From the NCBI GenBank assembly GCA_949752745.1, contig OX457032.1, positions 16,160,720 through 16,224,719 on the forward strand: a stretch of DNA of 64,000 bases. Reading direction: 5' to 3'. Of the stretch, positions 23,090-36,100 are shown piece after piece (the stretch's first letter is position 1; the number at the start of each line of letters is the position of its first letter). The DNA comes from Protula sp. h YS-2021. Taxonomy: Eukaryota; Annelida; Polychaeta; Sabellida; Serpulidae. Under the pieces are notes generated by a model that was not told the origin of the DNA, searched no databases, and saw nothing but the letters and a program-made list of their open reading frames with translations. Position numbers and translations under genes: made by a program.

Positions 23090-24880
23090 ACAAAACAAAA
23101 AAAGGAATCATTCGGATCAAAACCAGGAACATTTCTGTGATACTTGACGGATTGATGATTTAGCATTTCACTTCCTTGTTATCTTTTTTCTTGATTTGGG
23201 TATTGCGCGTACGTGTTCATAACCAAGCTCCACGGTCTGTCAAAAAATGTCCTGATACTTTAAACTATGTATTTTGCATAGGTCTTAAACGTAATGGTTA
23301 GCAAAATACGCCACCCATGTTTGCGTACTATAAGATCATGCACAATGCTACATTACTTTATGATCATGTACAATGATGCTTCACTTCATGATCATGCACA
23401 ATGACTGATCACTTCAAATTTTAATTTTTATTTACTATACACTTGCGGCTATAAACAAATCATCTCCACCCGGAGTACAACTGGGGCTAAATTAAGCAAT
23501 GAATAAAAGTTCTAAATAAATGAACGGAAAAAGCACCGGTATTTGTAAAAAGTTGTGTATAGCACTCGTTTTGTAAAGCACTGGTGTGGAAAAGGCACAA
23601 GAAAGTTGCTACGGTATAAAAAATATTTGTAAGTGTTGAAAATAATGATATTTTGTGTATAAAGTCAGCCTGTGTTGCGCTTCGCTAAAAAAAGAGAAAA
23701 AAAAGGCTAATTTGACCTGAAGCTTCCGATATTTATTCTATTTAACTGTCCATTTGGCAGAATGTGCTTTGATCACATGTGAGTTGTGGTTACAAAGACT
23801 AATTTATAAATCTTATGGCCTGTCTTTTGAAATATCACCGCAGAGGAGACATTTGCACAAACAGAAGGGGCGCCTTGTATAAAGCATGCTCATGTTTTTT
23901 TCTTATTGCCTTCATTTAATTCCCGAAAAGGAACACATTAACATACAAATCTATAAATCTCCATACTTAAGAGACATCTTAAAATGATTCAGAAATGGCA
24001 AATTGGAACTTTCTAATTCTTCCCCCCACCCCCCCCCCCCCCAACTCTAACCACCCCTAAAAAAAGCTCTGAGTTCGGTCTTCTCCGTTCCATCGCAGTT
24101 GTGCACACCAACAAAATTCAAATAGAAAAAGCCAGATACCAGAAATCTGTCAGCTTACACCTTCCTCCTTGAAGCCAATATCTATTCTAGAACTTTTGTA
24201 TTTTTTCCAAAGTGATGACAAACGAAATATATGAGTGAGTTTCAGTTTCATGTACTGCAAACGATTAGGAATTTGTCATGGAATTTACAACCGGAATCCA
24301 TATGTTATCCCGACGATTAGGAAGGTGACCTCAGCACATGATGTCATGGAATTTTCAACCGGCAGCCAGATGTTTTCTCGAAATCTCAAGTTTTGCTAAT
24401 GCACCTTGTTCGAGATGCCTGGTGATAGACCTGTGGTCTGTCGAGAAGGCGGGGGGGGGGGGGGGGGGGGAGTATTCGTTCCTGAAGGCCCGGTTAGCAC
24501 GCCCCATTTACATTTAGACATAAACTCATTCAACAAAGAAGCACCACAAGGTGTGCCAGTGAAAACCGGACTTTGTTGCGACTAAAAGTAATCTGAACAA
24601 CGTTGCTTGTCCAACGTTTATTCGAAGTTGTGTCAAAGACATTGATTAAATGAGAAGAATCACAACCAAATTATAACCAAGTTTAATGATGTGGATTGAT
24701 ATGAATGTTTGCCAGGTAGTTGCCCTTGGATAGACATCCTGACCAAACGTCAAAAATTTACTCGATTATTTAATTTGATTTTTTTTGCAAAGTTATATAG
24801 ATACTGACAAGTGACTTCGAACAGACTTTGGAGAGCAACCTTAAATTGCACACAGGGAAAGTTGTCTTGAATCATTGTCC
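23090..24880. other. Upstream DNA of copy B with small tandem duplications and homopolymers
   Basis: At 23331-23412 a unit containing ATGATCATGCACAATG recurs about three times. At 24274-24380 a 68-bp unit containing TGTCATGGAATTT and CAACCGG is duplicated. Poly-C (about 24020-24045) and poly-G (about 24450-24470) runs are present. I see no gene. Confidence 0.6.
24595..24710. repeat. Dispersed CAACGTTG/CAACCA-rich repeat, copy 2
   Basis: Motifs run in the same order as at 7160-7330: AACGTTGCTTGTCCAACGTT, then a GTTGTGTCAAAGA-type segment, then ATCACAACCAAATTATAACC. This is a fragment of the same decayed family. Confidence 0.5.
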
Positions 24881-26060
24881 CGACAATGAGTATCATGATC
24901 ACTTACATCACGATCTGGTTGTGGAATGCTGGATTTGTACCACTGAGAGTTAGATGGAAGGGTGATATATTTAGAAACAACCAACTACCTCAATGTGCGA
25001 GAGAGCAGTCTCATTCTGACAGCTTTGCTGCAACCAGGGGCGCTGTGGTTACCCCGTTGTCATGACACAGAGTAGAACAGTGCCTCCAAATCCATTGCCA
25101 TCCATGACTCTTATACCAGTTATACTGGAATATCTCCACTCCTCCCCATATCTTCTGGACCCGAAAATGTGGTACGTATCCCTACCGTGTTGAAAAATAA
25201 AGGCATTTTCGGATGGAGTGATAAAGAAAATGACTCAAGTACATAAGCCATCCACGTTAAAAGTCTATCATTTACAGAGGAATATGTTTTGAACTGGTGT
25301 GGGAATAAAAAAACTGGACCCATTCAATGCATCCCCGGAGTTTGTGGCCGATTTCTTGAATTATTTAAATGAAGGGCAGACCTTGAAGTGATATATGTCA
25401 GTCATCGCAACAATGCTGAAGCCAGGTTCGGGCTATGACAGAGGGGCGACTTGTCTATATCTCAGTTGACCAGGCATTCAAATCGGTGATACCCGTTCAG
25501 GTCAAAAGGTGGGATCTGGGGTTGATCCTTCGGTTTTGTCAGATGGGGAGATTTTTTGGGGAAGCAACAACCTCTCCCAGATGGGATACACTGAAAGTTA
25601 CCTTTCTTTTGTCTATGGCGTCAGGCAAACGGAGAGGGGAACTCCACGTGTTGGAGAATGAGGTGTTTAAAGTAAATGGCTTGTGAGACATAGTGGTTCT
25701 TAAGGCTAAGCCATTTTCCACAGGTTAGACTCGTACGGCCACTAGGTGCAGAAGAGACACGGCGTCCATTTCTACCCATCTCCGCGTCACAGGAGGAGCC
25801 ACATTTTGCCCTGGTCGCCCTCTCAGAAAATACATGGAGTTATCCCAAGAGCAACAATCGCCAATTCAAAACGCACTAGTCATTTCTTCAGGTTTGGCGT
25901 GAACAAAGATATTTCGAAGGAAACCGCTTCTAATTATATCAAACGAGTAATCTTAGAAGTATATCGTAAAGCTCAAACAGACTCTGTCAGATTGTAAATT
26001 CAAAGCGTATCAAGTGAGGCAGGTAACTAACTCTGTGAACGCCTTACAAAATATTGTTGG
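24880..26060 (+). pseudogene. Decayed DIRS-like element fragment, tyrosine recombinase region
   Basis: Broken plus-strand frames carry, in order, features of a DIRS-type tyrosine recombinase. First comes an N-terminal segment near 25245-25420 (STLKVYHLQRNMF, then SPEFVADFLNYLNEG). A catalytic-domain segment at 25485-25680 follows, with LKVTFLLSMASGKRRGELHV carrying the first conserved arginine. A C-terminal part at 25900-26060 has KETASNYIKRVI and then a KAYQVRQVTNSVNALQNI-like stretch in another frame. Several stops and frame changes separate these parts, so the gene is dead. Sequence just upstream may be the tail of the reverse transcriptase/RNase H region, but I cannot confirm it. Confidence 0.65.
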
Positions 26061-26803
26061 TCGTCTCAAAAATACATTTAATAAACTCTGCTAAAGCTCA
26101 CTAACTTCGCGCCCGGTTTTATTGTGCACGCTATTTACAGTCTGTTCTTCAGCCCAAATCTAAGGTATTTTTAAATGAAGCAACATTTACGTTGGAGACG
26201 TTATTGAATATTTCTGAAACTTGGTCATCATGTACAGTGATGTAACCCATCAATGCAATTTCCAGTTTCTGTAACAAATTTCCATGACACCAATGTTCAA
26301 GTTAATACAGAATACCTCAACATGCATAAGCAGTACAAAATGCTTTATCTGAAGAAGAAAAAAAAAGAACTGTTTCGTTAGTGCAAAAATTTGAAAGGCC
26401 GAACAGCTATTTTTCTTTCCTTTTTCTTTGGGGGGGCGGGGTGGATTGCCAGAAAAAGTCATTTTTAGAGGACTAGTAGAGTCTGGAATCGATTATAAAA
26501 CGATAACCGATCAATCAAAACAAAATTGAACCACAATCCATTATTTAATCGATTATGCCTGAAAATTTCTGGTTTTAAGACGAGTTCCACAAATTTTATC
26601 AAAATGACAGGGAATGCGTGCTAAAAAAAGAAGTTTTCCAGTTTTCAAATAGTTTGGCGTTTTGCAAAAGCTATGACCATATCATCGTAGGAAATACCCG
26701 ATTTTACGCTCGTCGTTTCGATATTTATGTGCGTGGTCCGGAAATAACGCGTGCACTGCCACAAGTGCTGTACCTGCGTCCGATGACACAACGCATCTTC
26801 ACT

Positions 26804-26874
26804 CAACTGTCCTCAGTCAACTGTCCTCAGTCAACTGTCCTCAGTCAACTGTCCTCAAGTCAACTGTCCTCAGA
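26804..26874 (+). repeat. 14-bp tandem repeat, about 5 units
   Basis: The unit is CAACTGTCCTCAGT, and one copy has an extra A. The repeat lies inside a short open frame at 26618-26923 that I do not regard as a gene. Confidence 0.9.
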
Positions 26875-26879
26875 CTTTT

Positions 26880-29809
26880 GTAATAATTGTCCCAAGTTGC
26901 AAAAGGTTCCGAATTTCTGTTAAATCGATTGCGCAGAAAAATAATTATACCCAAAACGATCAATAAATCGATTAATTAGAAATCTGTCATATCCCTAGGG
27001 CACATTCACACGAAGTTTGAAAGCAACCAAATTTAAACTGTGGGAGGAGAGATATTTGAAAATCGGCACCCAGTATTTTTTTTTTTAATGACGCCATTTA
27101 GCCAAATTTGACGGATCGCCAAAAACAGACTTTCCACGGCAAAGCTACTAAGGGAACAATTACTTCATACAGATTTTCCATTTCTTTGAGCTAAACTAAA
27201 AAAAAGCCATTACAAGTAGTGTTTTACATTTTTTATTACATATTATGTACTGATTTGTTTTTTGTTTCTAAGGTCTCATTCATTAACACATACAAACATC
27301 CGCTCAATTGTTCAGATAATGCACAACGAAATGCAACGGTAATTACACAAAATAAATAAATACCAATTGTCGTTTCTATCTACATGATTGTATTTTTTGC
27401 TGACATCTAGCTACGCCACGTGAAAAAAAGCGCAAGAAAATGTGAAAACGACTTAACGTATCCTTGCGCAGGTGGGACTGTTATTTTTAGCTAATATGAA
27501 TACCTTTTTTTCATTTCTTACACAAACAATATCGACACTTATTTATTTCATATATGAATTGACTTAAGAAAAGTCAACATGCTTCAACTTTCGGCATCGA
27601 CATTAAACCTCGTACTATTTTTTGTATAGTGTATAAACCTGTACATAAACACATATAAACATGCACACTTTGCCTGTCCATGTACAACAGACAATCGATA
27701 TTACCTAAAGTTCACACGAATTTGTGACGTCATCAGAACGTGAGCCTGCCCTATTGCAGGGAAATACAGCGACGCAGAAGCCAAAAGGTCGTGGCGTCCA
27801 AAACAAGTATTTCACAACAAACGAAACTCATTTTACTAGCCTCCATGCATTTTCGAGTTACAGCTTATATGGCAACACGGTTTTTTTTTTTTTTTTTGCG
27901 GACGATTTCTAGCCAGCTAGTAAAATACACGGAACGGATAACAAATAAATTATTTTTAAACAAAAAAAATGTATTTTTTCTATTAAAAGCCCGCTTTTAA
28001 CACAAGGAAACACATTTTAATCATTATTAATAGATAGAAAAAAAAGAACGCATATTGAAACTTGAAAGCGTATTTAAGACGTTCACACAAGAAAATTAAC
28101 AGGGTAATCGCAAGCGACGCATTCGTACTAACAATGCGACACAAAGATGGCAGGTTGGTCCTTAGAAAACGGCCCAGAGCCCCTCCCCTCCTCCCCCGCC
28201 TCCACACCCAGGACCAAAGAGATCAAATTCTAAACTCATGAAATTGATTAACCAGTCTTTCATTCAGATTGTTGGTGGCATGTACTGATCTGTCGGCCCT
28301 TACATTAACGTTGAGTCGTAACGAGCAGCGACACGTCACTACATGTCGTGACGTGACGTAATGACGTGTAGTGGCGTTCGGTGACATGCCCTACGTTTAC
28401 GTGTATCGCATGGTGATTAAGACAGCGATCGGGCCAATATCCACCCCCTGTCCTCGCCACCCCCCCCCCCCCCCCCACCACCCTCCAACTCTCCCAGTAA
28501 ATTACTAAGCCAAAGCAAAGGTCCCGCCACTTCAGACTTGTATCAAACTAATACCACACTGACAAAATTGCATCTATTCTCTATCACAAGCTTTAGTAAC
28601 ACCCACCATGCCCACACTTTAAAAAAAAACGGTCTGAATTCAAGCCCAGACTCGTGAAAACAACGACACTCTTACGCCGGACAACCATATTGTTACCAGC
28701 CGTGACCTGGTAAATCGAGTATTGATAACTAACAACCATAACGAACAAAAACAATTGAAGATTTCTCTTATTAAAACATTAAGTTAGTTCTATCTATTTA
28801 TTTTCCTTTTAAAGGCTCGTTGGAGATTACACACAAAGACGACGTGAGAATGCGATTGGGGCGGCATTAGCCCCACAAAGTAAGTAACTGGCCTAATATT
28901 TCAGTCAACAGATCGCGGCAGCTTCCACCTGAAACTGCAGTGGTAAAGGGAATCTTTTCTTTTTTTAATTTTTTAATATTAGAATTTATAAAGGGGTCTT
29001 ATAACGCATTTAGAAACATTTTTTATTTTTAAAAACATTAATAGCTTAATATTTATTTCTACAGTGGCTTTTATTAGTGCTAACTCAAGACCACTCGTCG
29101 ACAGCTCTTAGTTCTTTACTTTACTATGATTTGTAGCTGTCTTCGGTCCTGAAGCGAGCCTCGGGGTGCACTAAATTTAACTGTATGCTTGCCTAAAATA
29201 AATCGCCAAATATGACTGGTGCTTCCGGGCCACTTATGGCAACGTAGATATTCACCATCGAAGCGCTACACCCAATTTTTTACGGAGATATTCGGCACTG
29301 AAACGATTTTTCTTTTACATCTGAGCGCAGTTACACACATATGCTATTTCACAGACACACTTGACACATTTCTCGCACTTTCCAAGAGTTCTGTACCATA
29401 TACAAATGTTGGAATGAAGACAACGGCAAGCGCTGTGTACTAGACAGGGGTACTCCAGTGCGCATACTTGATTATAATAGTACTTAGATTTAGCTGAAAA
29501 TACAGGTGAACTTGGCTATAAGTGCGCGTGTACTTACGCCCGGAAACAATCACCATGGCGCAGGTATAACGCCAGACACTTACAAGTACCAAACCGTAAT
29601 GAATGAAATTAAATAATTCACGAGTAACACGACTAAAAAAAGATTACAGCAGCAGGTAGTTGATACTTAAAAATCAACGGACCAAAACTAAATATTCGCA
29701 ATGCTGACTATTCGAATTAACAATTTGTTCGAGTTATCGAATATCGAGTTATCGAGTATGCACGACTCGTACGCACAGAGAAACGAAATTATGTAGGCCG
29801 TTCAAAGTC
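26880..29809. other. Gene-free stretch up to the assembly gap
   Basis: No exon, RNA gene or recognised element found. It contains a short imperfect inverted repeat at about 28336-28373 (arms CACTACATGTCGT and ATGACGTGTAGTG), a poly-C run near 28460-28477, and the decayed repeat motif near 29514-29565. Confidence 0.5.
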
Positions 29810-30009
29810 NNNNNNNNNNNNNNNNNNNNNNNNNNNNNNNNNNNNNNNNNNNNNNNNNNNNNNNNNNNNNNNNNNNNNNNNNNNNNNNNNNNNNNNNNNN
29901 NNNNNNNNNNNNNNNNNNNNNNNNNNNNNNNNNNNNNNNNNNNNNNNNNNNNNNNNNNNNNNNNNNNNNNNNNNNNNNNNNNNNNNNNNNNNNNNNNNNN
30001 NNNNNNNNN
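29810..30009. other. Assembly gap, 200 N
   Basis: Exactly 200 undetermined bases. A round number suggests a scaffold join of arbitrary size. It separates the carotenoid oxygenase side from the liprin-alpha side, so the physical link between them is not proven by this sequence. Confidence 0.99.
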
Positions 30010-31300
30010 CAGCAGCACAATATGCAAGTAATAGTAATAAAGTACTACCCAGAATTACCCTTGATACTGCTGTAATGTGACGTGATTTGTTATTATTTCA
30101 CGCTCAAAATTTCTCACTAAATTACCCATTTACGGCGGATGACTTCGCTACGCTTGAAGGCACCCCACCCGGATGAGAACGGACTACTTAAAACCACTAC
30201 TTAAAAAGGCAAATAACCACCGTAATATCTGGCCACCCCCACCCCAAGCCACTACAAAATGAGACTGAACGGCGCGGGGAACTGTCTGATTAAAACGAAA
30301 GCGTCGTAAATCGCCAGTCCCAATCACTATATGGACTGTGACATTTTACATGGCATTTATGGGCACTAGGTTAGCCTTTTTCCGCCGTGCTGAGGCCATG
30401 CTGAGACCGTGACCGACCATTTTTGTCAAGTCTCTAAGTATCGTCGTGTTTTCTCACTTAGAGCACTATTTTGATTCTATCACAACAGATTCGCTTTCTT
30501 CTGACAAGTAATGTCTGACAGTGTCCAACCTTTCCAGAAAAAGGAAACAAAACAAAAACACAGAAAGAAAAAAAAGAAAAAAAATCTGGCGGCCACCAAT
30601 GGCTCAAGTTGAATACATTACCTTACATCAATAGGTTAACGTGCTGAATGACAATTCAACTGCTCGACGTGGCTGTTGGAATTTTTATAAGAAGTATTGC
30701 CCCCCCCCCCCTCCTTCCCCCCCCCCACCCCGCTTAATTTCACGAAGCCCGATGACAAGAAATTTATATCTCTGACTTCTTTTCTCGTTATATCTCCAGC
30801 AGTGCCCGAAGCATTATGACCAGCTTCTTGAGCTCTTTGGAATAAAAGACAGGGCAGATATCTTAACCTTTTCGTAATCAAGAAAATCTAGAAAGGGAGG
30901 GCATTCTGCAAATGTTGCAGCGCTAATTAGTCACTCCCAAGGCTTCATCCAAGCGGAAGATGAGCAGACGAGAGGCAGAGCATATGTCTGAGAACAATGT
31001 TTACCCGAAATTCCAACCAATAGGCAAGGGAAGTGCATGAAATGACCAGAATGGAAAGACTAGTTCTCACTATTTATAACTTACAATACACATCGGAACA
31101 AAGCCACTCGTTGCCAAGGAAATGCAGCTTGTAAAAACTTTTTTTTTACTTCCGGTTTAGTTTTTTCCCCCAAAATACAAAGACTTGCCTGACAGTGTGG
31201 TTGTAAGAAGCATTGTATTCGGCTCTGTATTTTTTTTTTTTTTTTTTTTAAATTTTCACTGATCATTTTATATGTCTTTTTTTTTAATTACTAGGACGTA
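30010..31300. other. Gene-free stretch after the gap
   Basis: Contains poly-C tracts near 30700-30730, A/T runs near 30560-30590 and 31230-31250, and no recognisable exon. Confidence 0.5.
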
Positions 31301-31304
31301 CTCT

Positions 31305-32157
31305 GGAAGCTTAACATAATGAGGAACACACATACACCGGTGCCCTAGTGAACACAATGAGGAACACAGCTACCGGTGTCCTAGTGAACATAATGAGGAA
31401 CACACAGCCACCGGTGCCATAGTGAACATAATGAGGAACACACAGCCACCGGTGCCCTAGTGAACATAATGAGGAACACACAGCCACCGGTGCCCTAGTG
31501 AACATAATGAGGAACACACAGCCACCGGTGCCCTAGTGAACATAATGAGGAACACACAGCCACCGGTGCCCTAGTGAACATAATAGGGAACACACAGCCA
31601 CCGGTGCCCTAGTGAACATAATGAGGAACACACATCCACCGGTGCCCTAGTAAACATAATGAGGAACACACATCCACCGGTGCCCTAGTGAACATAATGA
31701 GGAACACATCCACCGGTGCCCTAGTGAACATAATGAGGAACACAGCCACCGGTGCCCTAGTGAATATAATGAGGAACACAGCCACCGGTGCCCTAGTGAA
31801 CATAATGAGGAACACACAGCCACCGGTGCCCTCGTGAACATAATGAGGAACACAGCAACCGGTGCCTTAGTGAACATAATGAGGAAAACAGCGACCGGTG
31901 CCCTAGTGAACATAATGAGGAACACACAGCCACCGGTGCCCTAGTGAACATAATGAGGAACACACATCCACCGGTGCCCTAGTAAACATAATGAGGAACA
32001 CACATCCACCGGTGCCCTAGTGAACATAATGAGGAACACATCCACCGGTGCCCTAGTGAAAATAATGAGGAACACAGCCACCGGTGCCCTAGTGAACATA
32101 AGGAGGAACACATCCACCGGTGCCCTAGTGAACATAAGGAGGAACACAGCCACCGGA
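31305..32157 (+). repeat. 36-38-bp minisatellite, about 22-23 units
   Basis: The unit reads CATAATGAGGAACACACAGC followed by CACCGGTGCCCTAGTGAA. Variants have CATCCACC for CAGCCACC or lack an AC. Each unit contains the palindrome ACCGGT. Overlapping frames on both strands (68-94 codons) arise from the repeat and are not genes. Confidence 0.97.
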
Positions 32158-32159
32158 CG

Positions 32160-33033
32160 GTCTTCTAGTGAATTTCCAGCACATACTGCCAGCAAGCCTT
32201 GCTCATTCATCAAGTAGACTTGCACATTAATATCGAGCTACTTTCCCCCCTTCCCCTGCAAAAAAATCTACACCTTTGGTTCGTTTTTTTATACATTTTA
32301 CTTGCTAAAAACAGCACCGGAGATTTGACGCAAGCCGCCTGTAGCATTTATAATCAGTGTCGCCGGGCCCCTAAGTAATAATCACGACCTTTGTGATATC
32401 ACTATGCCAAGACATCACACACGATAGGAAGAGACTGTGGGCAATGAAAGGACGCTCTCAGACGCACAGACAAGAGCTAGATATTACAGATACAAAACAG
32501 AATAGAATCTGTTTATGACAACTTGGTTCGAAGTTACCGGCAGCTAAACTCAGATCTTCCCATAGATTTTGGAACAATATAAATTTCTCTACCAACGCAC
32601 TTAGTTTTTACAACTGTTTTTGTATTAAAAAAGTCAATGCAATTCTTTCATTCTATGCTGGGATTTTAAAGGACAACACTCCGGATTAGCTTTTTCCAGC
32701 AATGTGTCTTCTAAAATGAAAAGGCGAGGCGATAAATGCGTAAGTATGACGTATGCGACAAAATGAATGCATTAGCCATCGACTGGGCAATTTACGGCCC
32801 ATTTTAAAAATAACACGAAACTGAACACAAAAAAATATATACCACCACTGCACAAAAATATAAACAAACAGAACCAAATATGGGATACTGCAATAAAGCT
32901 GTGAATTACAATTAGTTGCGGGTTGATGGCAGACAGACAGACAAAGCCGACAGACAGACCAAATCCGTTCACAGCAAAAAGTGCCGGTTGTCGGTCTAAT
33001 GGCAATAATGACTCGCTCTTCTGTCATACTCAC
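32160..33033. other. Sequence downstream of liprin-alpha exon 2, no further exon seen
   Basis: This should be intron of the liprin-alpha gene. I searched by eye for the expected next coding segment (the LLLEHLECLV region of the family) on the minus strand and did not find it here. Confidence 0.5.
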
Positions 33034-33135
33034 TCTTGTATTACTCCGCTCCGCTTTCAGCTCTGTGATTTCTTCCTCTCGTTCAAGAAGTTGTTCTCGC
33101 ATCTGATTCACTTCCTTGGTCAAAGCAGCGTAATC
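33034..33135 (-). CDS. PPFIA: Liprin-alpha coding exon 2
   Basis: Acceptor TTTTTAACAG, then 34 codons ([15 protein letters not shown] to ERSNTR), then donor GTGAGT. It corresponds to the coiled-coil segment that follows the first exon in the liprin-alpha family, where AERNNTR is typical. Confidence 0.92.
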
Positions 33136-36100
33136 CTGTTAAAAACAGAGAAAGGGGCATCGAAATCAACATCATATCAAACAGAAATACAAAAAAAAAT
33201 AAAAATAACACAAAATTATCAGTGAATAGGTGTTCTTGAAAAAAAATGCATTATATGAGGCCATTTCATCGTCATTAGTTTCGTGAATTTCAGTTCATTT
33301 TCATATTCACATCAGCAATGCATGTGCTAAATCTGTCTCGTGCTGAAAGCCTCCCTCATGGCGCCGTTTACCCGGCAACTTTGTAAATTTCTTTGTTGTT
33401 GTTTTTTCTTTCTATTTTTTTTTTTCTTACCACTGTACTATTTTTAAGCCTGTTATATTTCTTATGTCATGGCTTTTTGTTTCTGGAAACGAACTGAATC
33501 CTAGTCTACTTTTAAGGCCTATCAGGAAGTAAAACAACACTCCTTTTTTAATTTCCTCATTTCTATAGCAACGACACAACTGCACAACTGGTACAAACCG
33601 TTGTCAATTGTCTTATGAAACACTAATATTGTACACTTACGAAGAAAAATTCACAACCAATAACAGTTCAGAACAGGTCTGTGCCTACTATCTGATAAAT
33701 AATACAGGTAAAACCTGTTCCGGGATATTCTGAGAGACCCAGAGCTTTGGACTTTGTCACGTGACCAGCCCTTCGTCCCGCCTAACATACCAACAAAAAT
33801 GGCAAGCCTGGCAATCGTATGTCTTAATTTCACTCTATCTGACACCTCCGTGGGTAGGTTTCCTTCTATTTTCACGCGCTCGATGAAATGATGACGCTCA
33901 AAAGCGTTTATCTGAAGCCCAGCACTTTTTAATTCATTGAAACACATTGTCACCAAAACAACTGCTAATACTTCTAGAATTTAAGACTCCATTTTTTGTC
34001 TGCCTGACAAAAAAAATCATTTCTAGGTCAGAAATTTTCCTTAAAGCTATCTCCCAACGAAATACGATGCCATAAAGGTCTGATCTTGCTAAGAATCGTT
34101 CGCTTTCTCTATTTTTAGAAATCAGCATAAAGAGGCTAAAATCTATTCTGAAACAGAATAAGCAAATCAAAAAATTCAGGTCCAATTACATAGTAAATTA
34201 AATAGAACCGTTTGATTCAACTGAGCAAAGCCATCGTAATATTGCTCAAGTGGATGCAAATCATCTTCACTCTCTAAATACAAGGTCACATCTTCTTACA
34301 ACTAACAAATACTCGTTTAGTCGTGTCACTGTCGTTCAGCAGATCGTCAACAACAAGCCCGGGGCTCGTCACTGCCTGAAGGAGAGACATCTTATGACTG
34401 GTGCTCTTATCCTGCTTCTTGATTAAAGGCGGCAGTTATGCTTCTTGCTGGGATCCCAATTTATAATTGGAGAATATAGGGCTGGACTATGACTGCAACA
34501 AGACACCAAAAGACTGATCTATGAAAGGAGAATATCACGTGACCGCCAGCTGTATCATGCTGTATCACGTGACCGCGAGTTGTATCATGTGACCGTTAGT
34601 TGGCATCCTGATCTGTGACTGGAGAATATCATGTAACCGCTAGCTGGTATCCTGACCTATGATTGGACAGCGAGGTCACGTGACTGCCAGCTGGTATACT
34701 GACCAATGATTGGAGAGATATATCACGTGACTATTAGCCGGTATCCTGATATATGACTGGTGGAGAATATCACGTGACCGTTAGTTGGCATCCTGATCTA
34801 TGACTGGAGAATATCATGCAATCGCTAGCTGGTATCCTGACCTATGATTGGACAGCGAGGTCACGTGACTGCCAGCTGGTATACTGACCAATGATTGGAG
34901 AGATATATCACGTGATTATTAGCCGGTATCCTGATATATGACTGGTGGAGAATATCACGTGACCGTTAGTTGGCATCCTGATCTATGACTGGAGAATATC
35001 ATGCAATCGCTAGCTGGTATCCTGACCTATGATTGGAGAGATATCACGTGACCACCAGCTTGTATACCGACCTATAACTGAAGAGATATCACGTGACCGC
35101 TAGTTGGTGTCATGACAACAGATTGGACTGAGACGTCATATTACTGCTAAAATAATTCGTAATCTATGGTACTAAAAAACCTGGTAGCCGGACCGAGCTT
35201 TCTCTTCATGTTCCATTGGGTACAAGATCCCAGTGGCATACTTCTACGGACATTATGAGATTAAGATCTATAGGTAAACGGTGTAATGGTGTAATTTCGC
35301 ACCACACCCGCCCTTACAACTACAGCGACGGCACTCGATGTTATTCCATTTATGCCATGAGCTGATGATGGATAGTAGCATCGCCGTGACGCGATGGAGA
35401 ACACGCACGAACAGACCGCGTCGTTTTTAATGTCACCGACACAAACTACGGTGTCGCAGCAAATGCAATAAACCAGTGGTGCTCATCGACCTGTAACTTC
35501 CAAACTGGTTATTATTTTGGTTATAACACAAATGAGTTTTTTTTGTGTGTATGTGTATGAAACTTTATCCTAAACTTTTTTTCCATATTTGGCATCTTTT
35601 TCCAAAAGCCTTAGTTTTATTTCACAGAATCTACTCTCGGAAATATATTTTATTATATCTATTAAGCAAACTGAGAGACTGGTCCTGCTTTAGAGCTGAA
35701 AAAAAGTGATAATGGGAAAACTAAATAAGCCACCAAAATAATTTGCTGCTCAGTACTTTAAGTTCAACGGTTCTGTGAAAAAAAATACATGTCTTTACAG
35801 CAAAAACTCCGTGTGGAACTCCTCTCGTTCGGAAGAAAACTTCCCATAGCGGAACATACTCTTCGGTCCCATTTCCTATCATTTCTTCCATAATTCACAT
35901 CTCTGTATAATAAAAAAATTTTCCGGTTCCGAAGGCGTTCCTTATATGCAGGTTTTAATGTTTATGAACACCACTTTTCAATTACGTTTTTTTACTCTAC
36001 AAACTTTTTTTTTTTTTTGATGAAATCATTTCTTCTCCTTTTGGATTCAAAAAACGACTTACAGAGATCTACTGTAGCACAAAATCTGTATTTCAATTGA

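Noticed and set aside
31311..32225. Repeat proteins of the FLIMFTRAPVAV type on the minus strand and a plus-strand counterpart.
   Set aside because: The minisatellite is open in several frames on both strands, so these frames carry no coding evidence.
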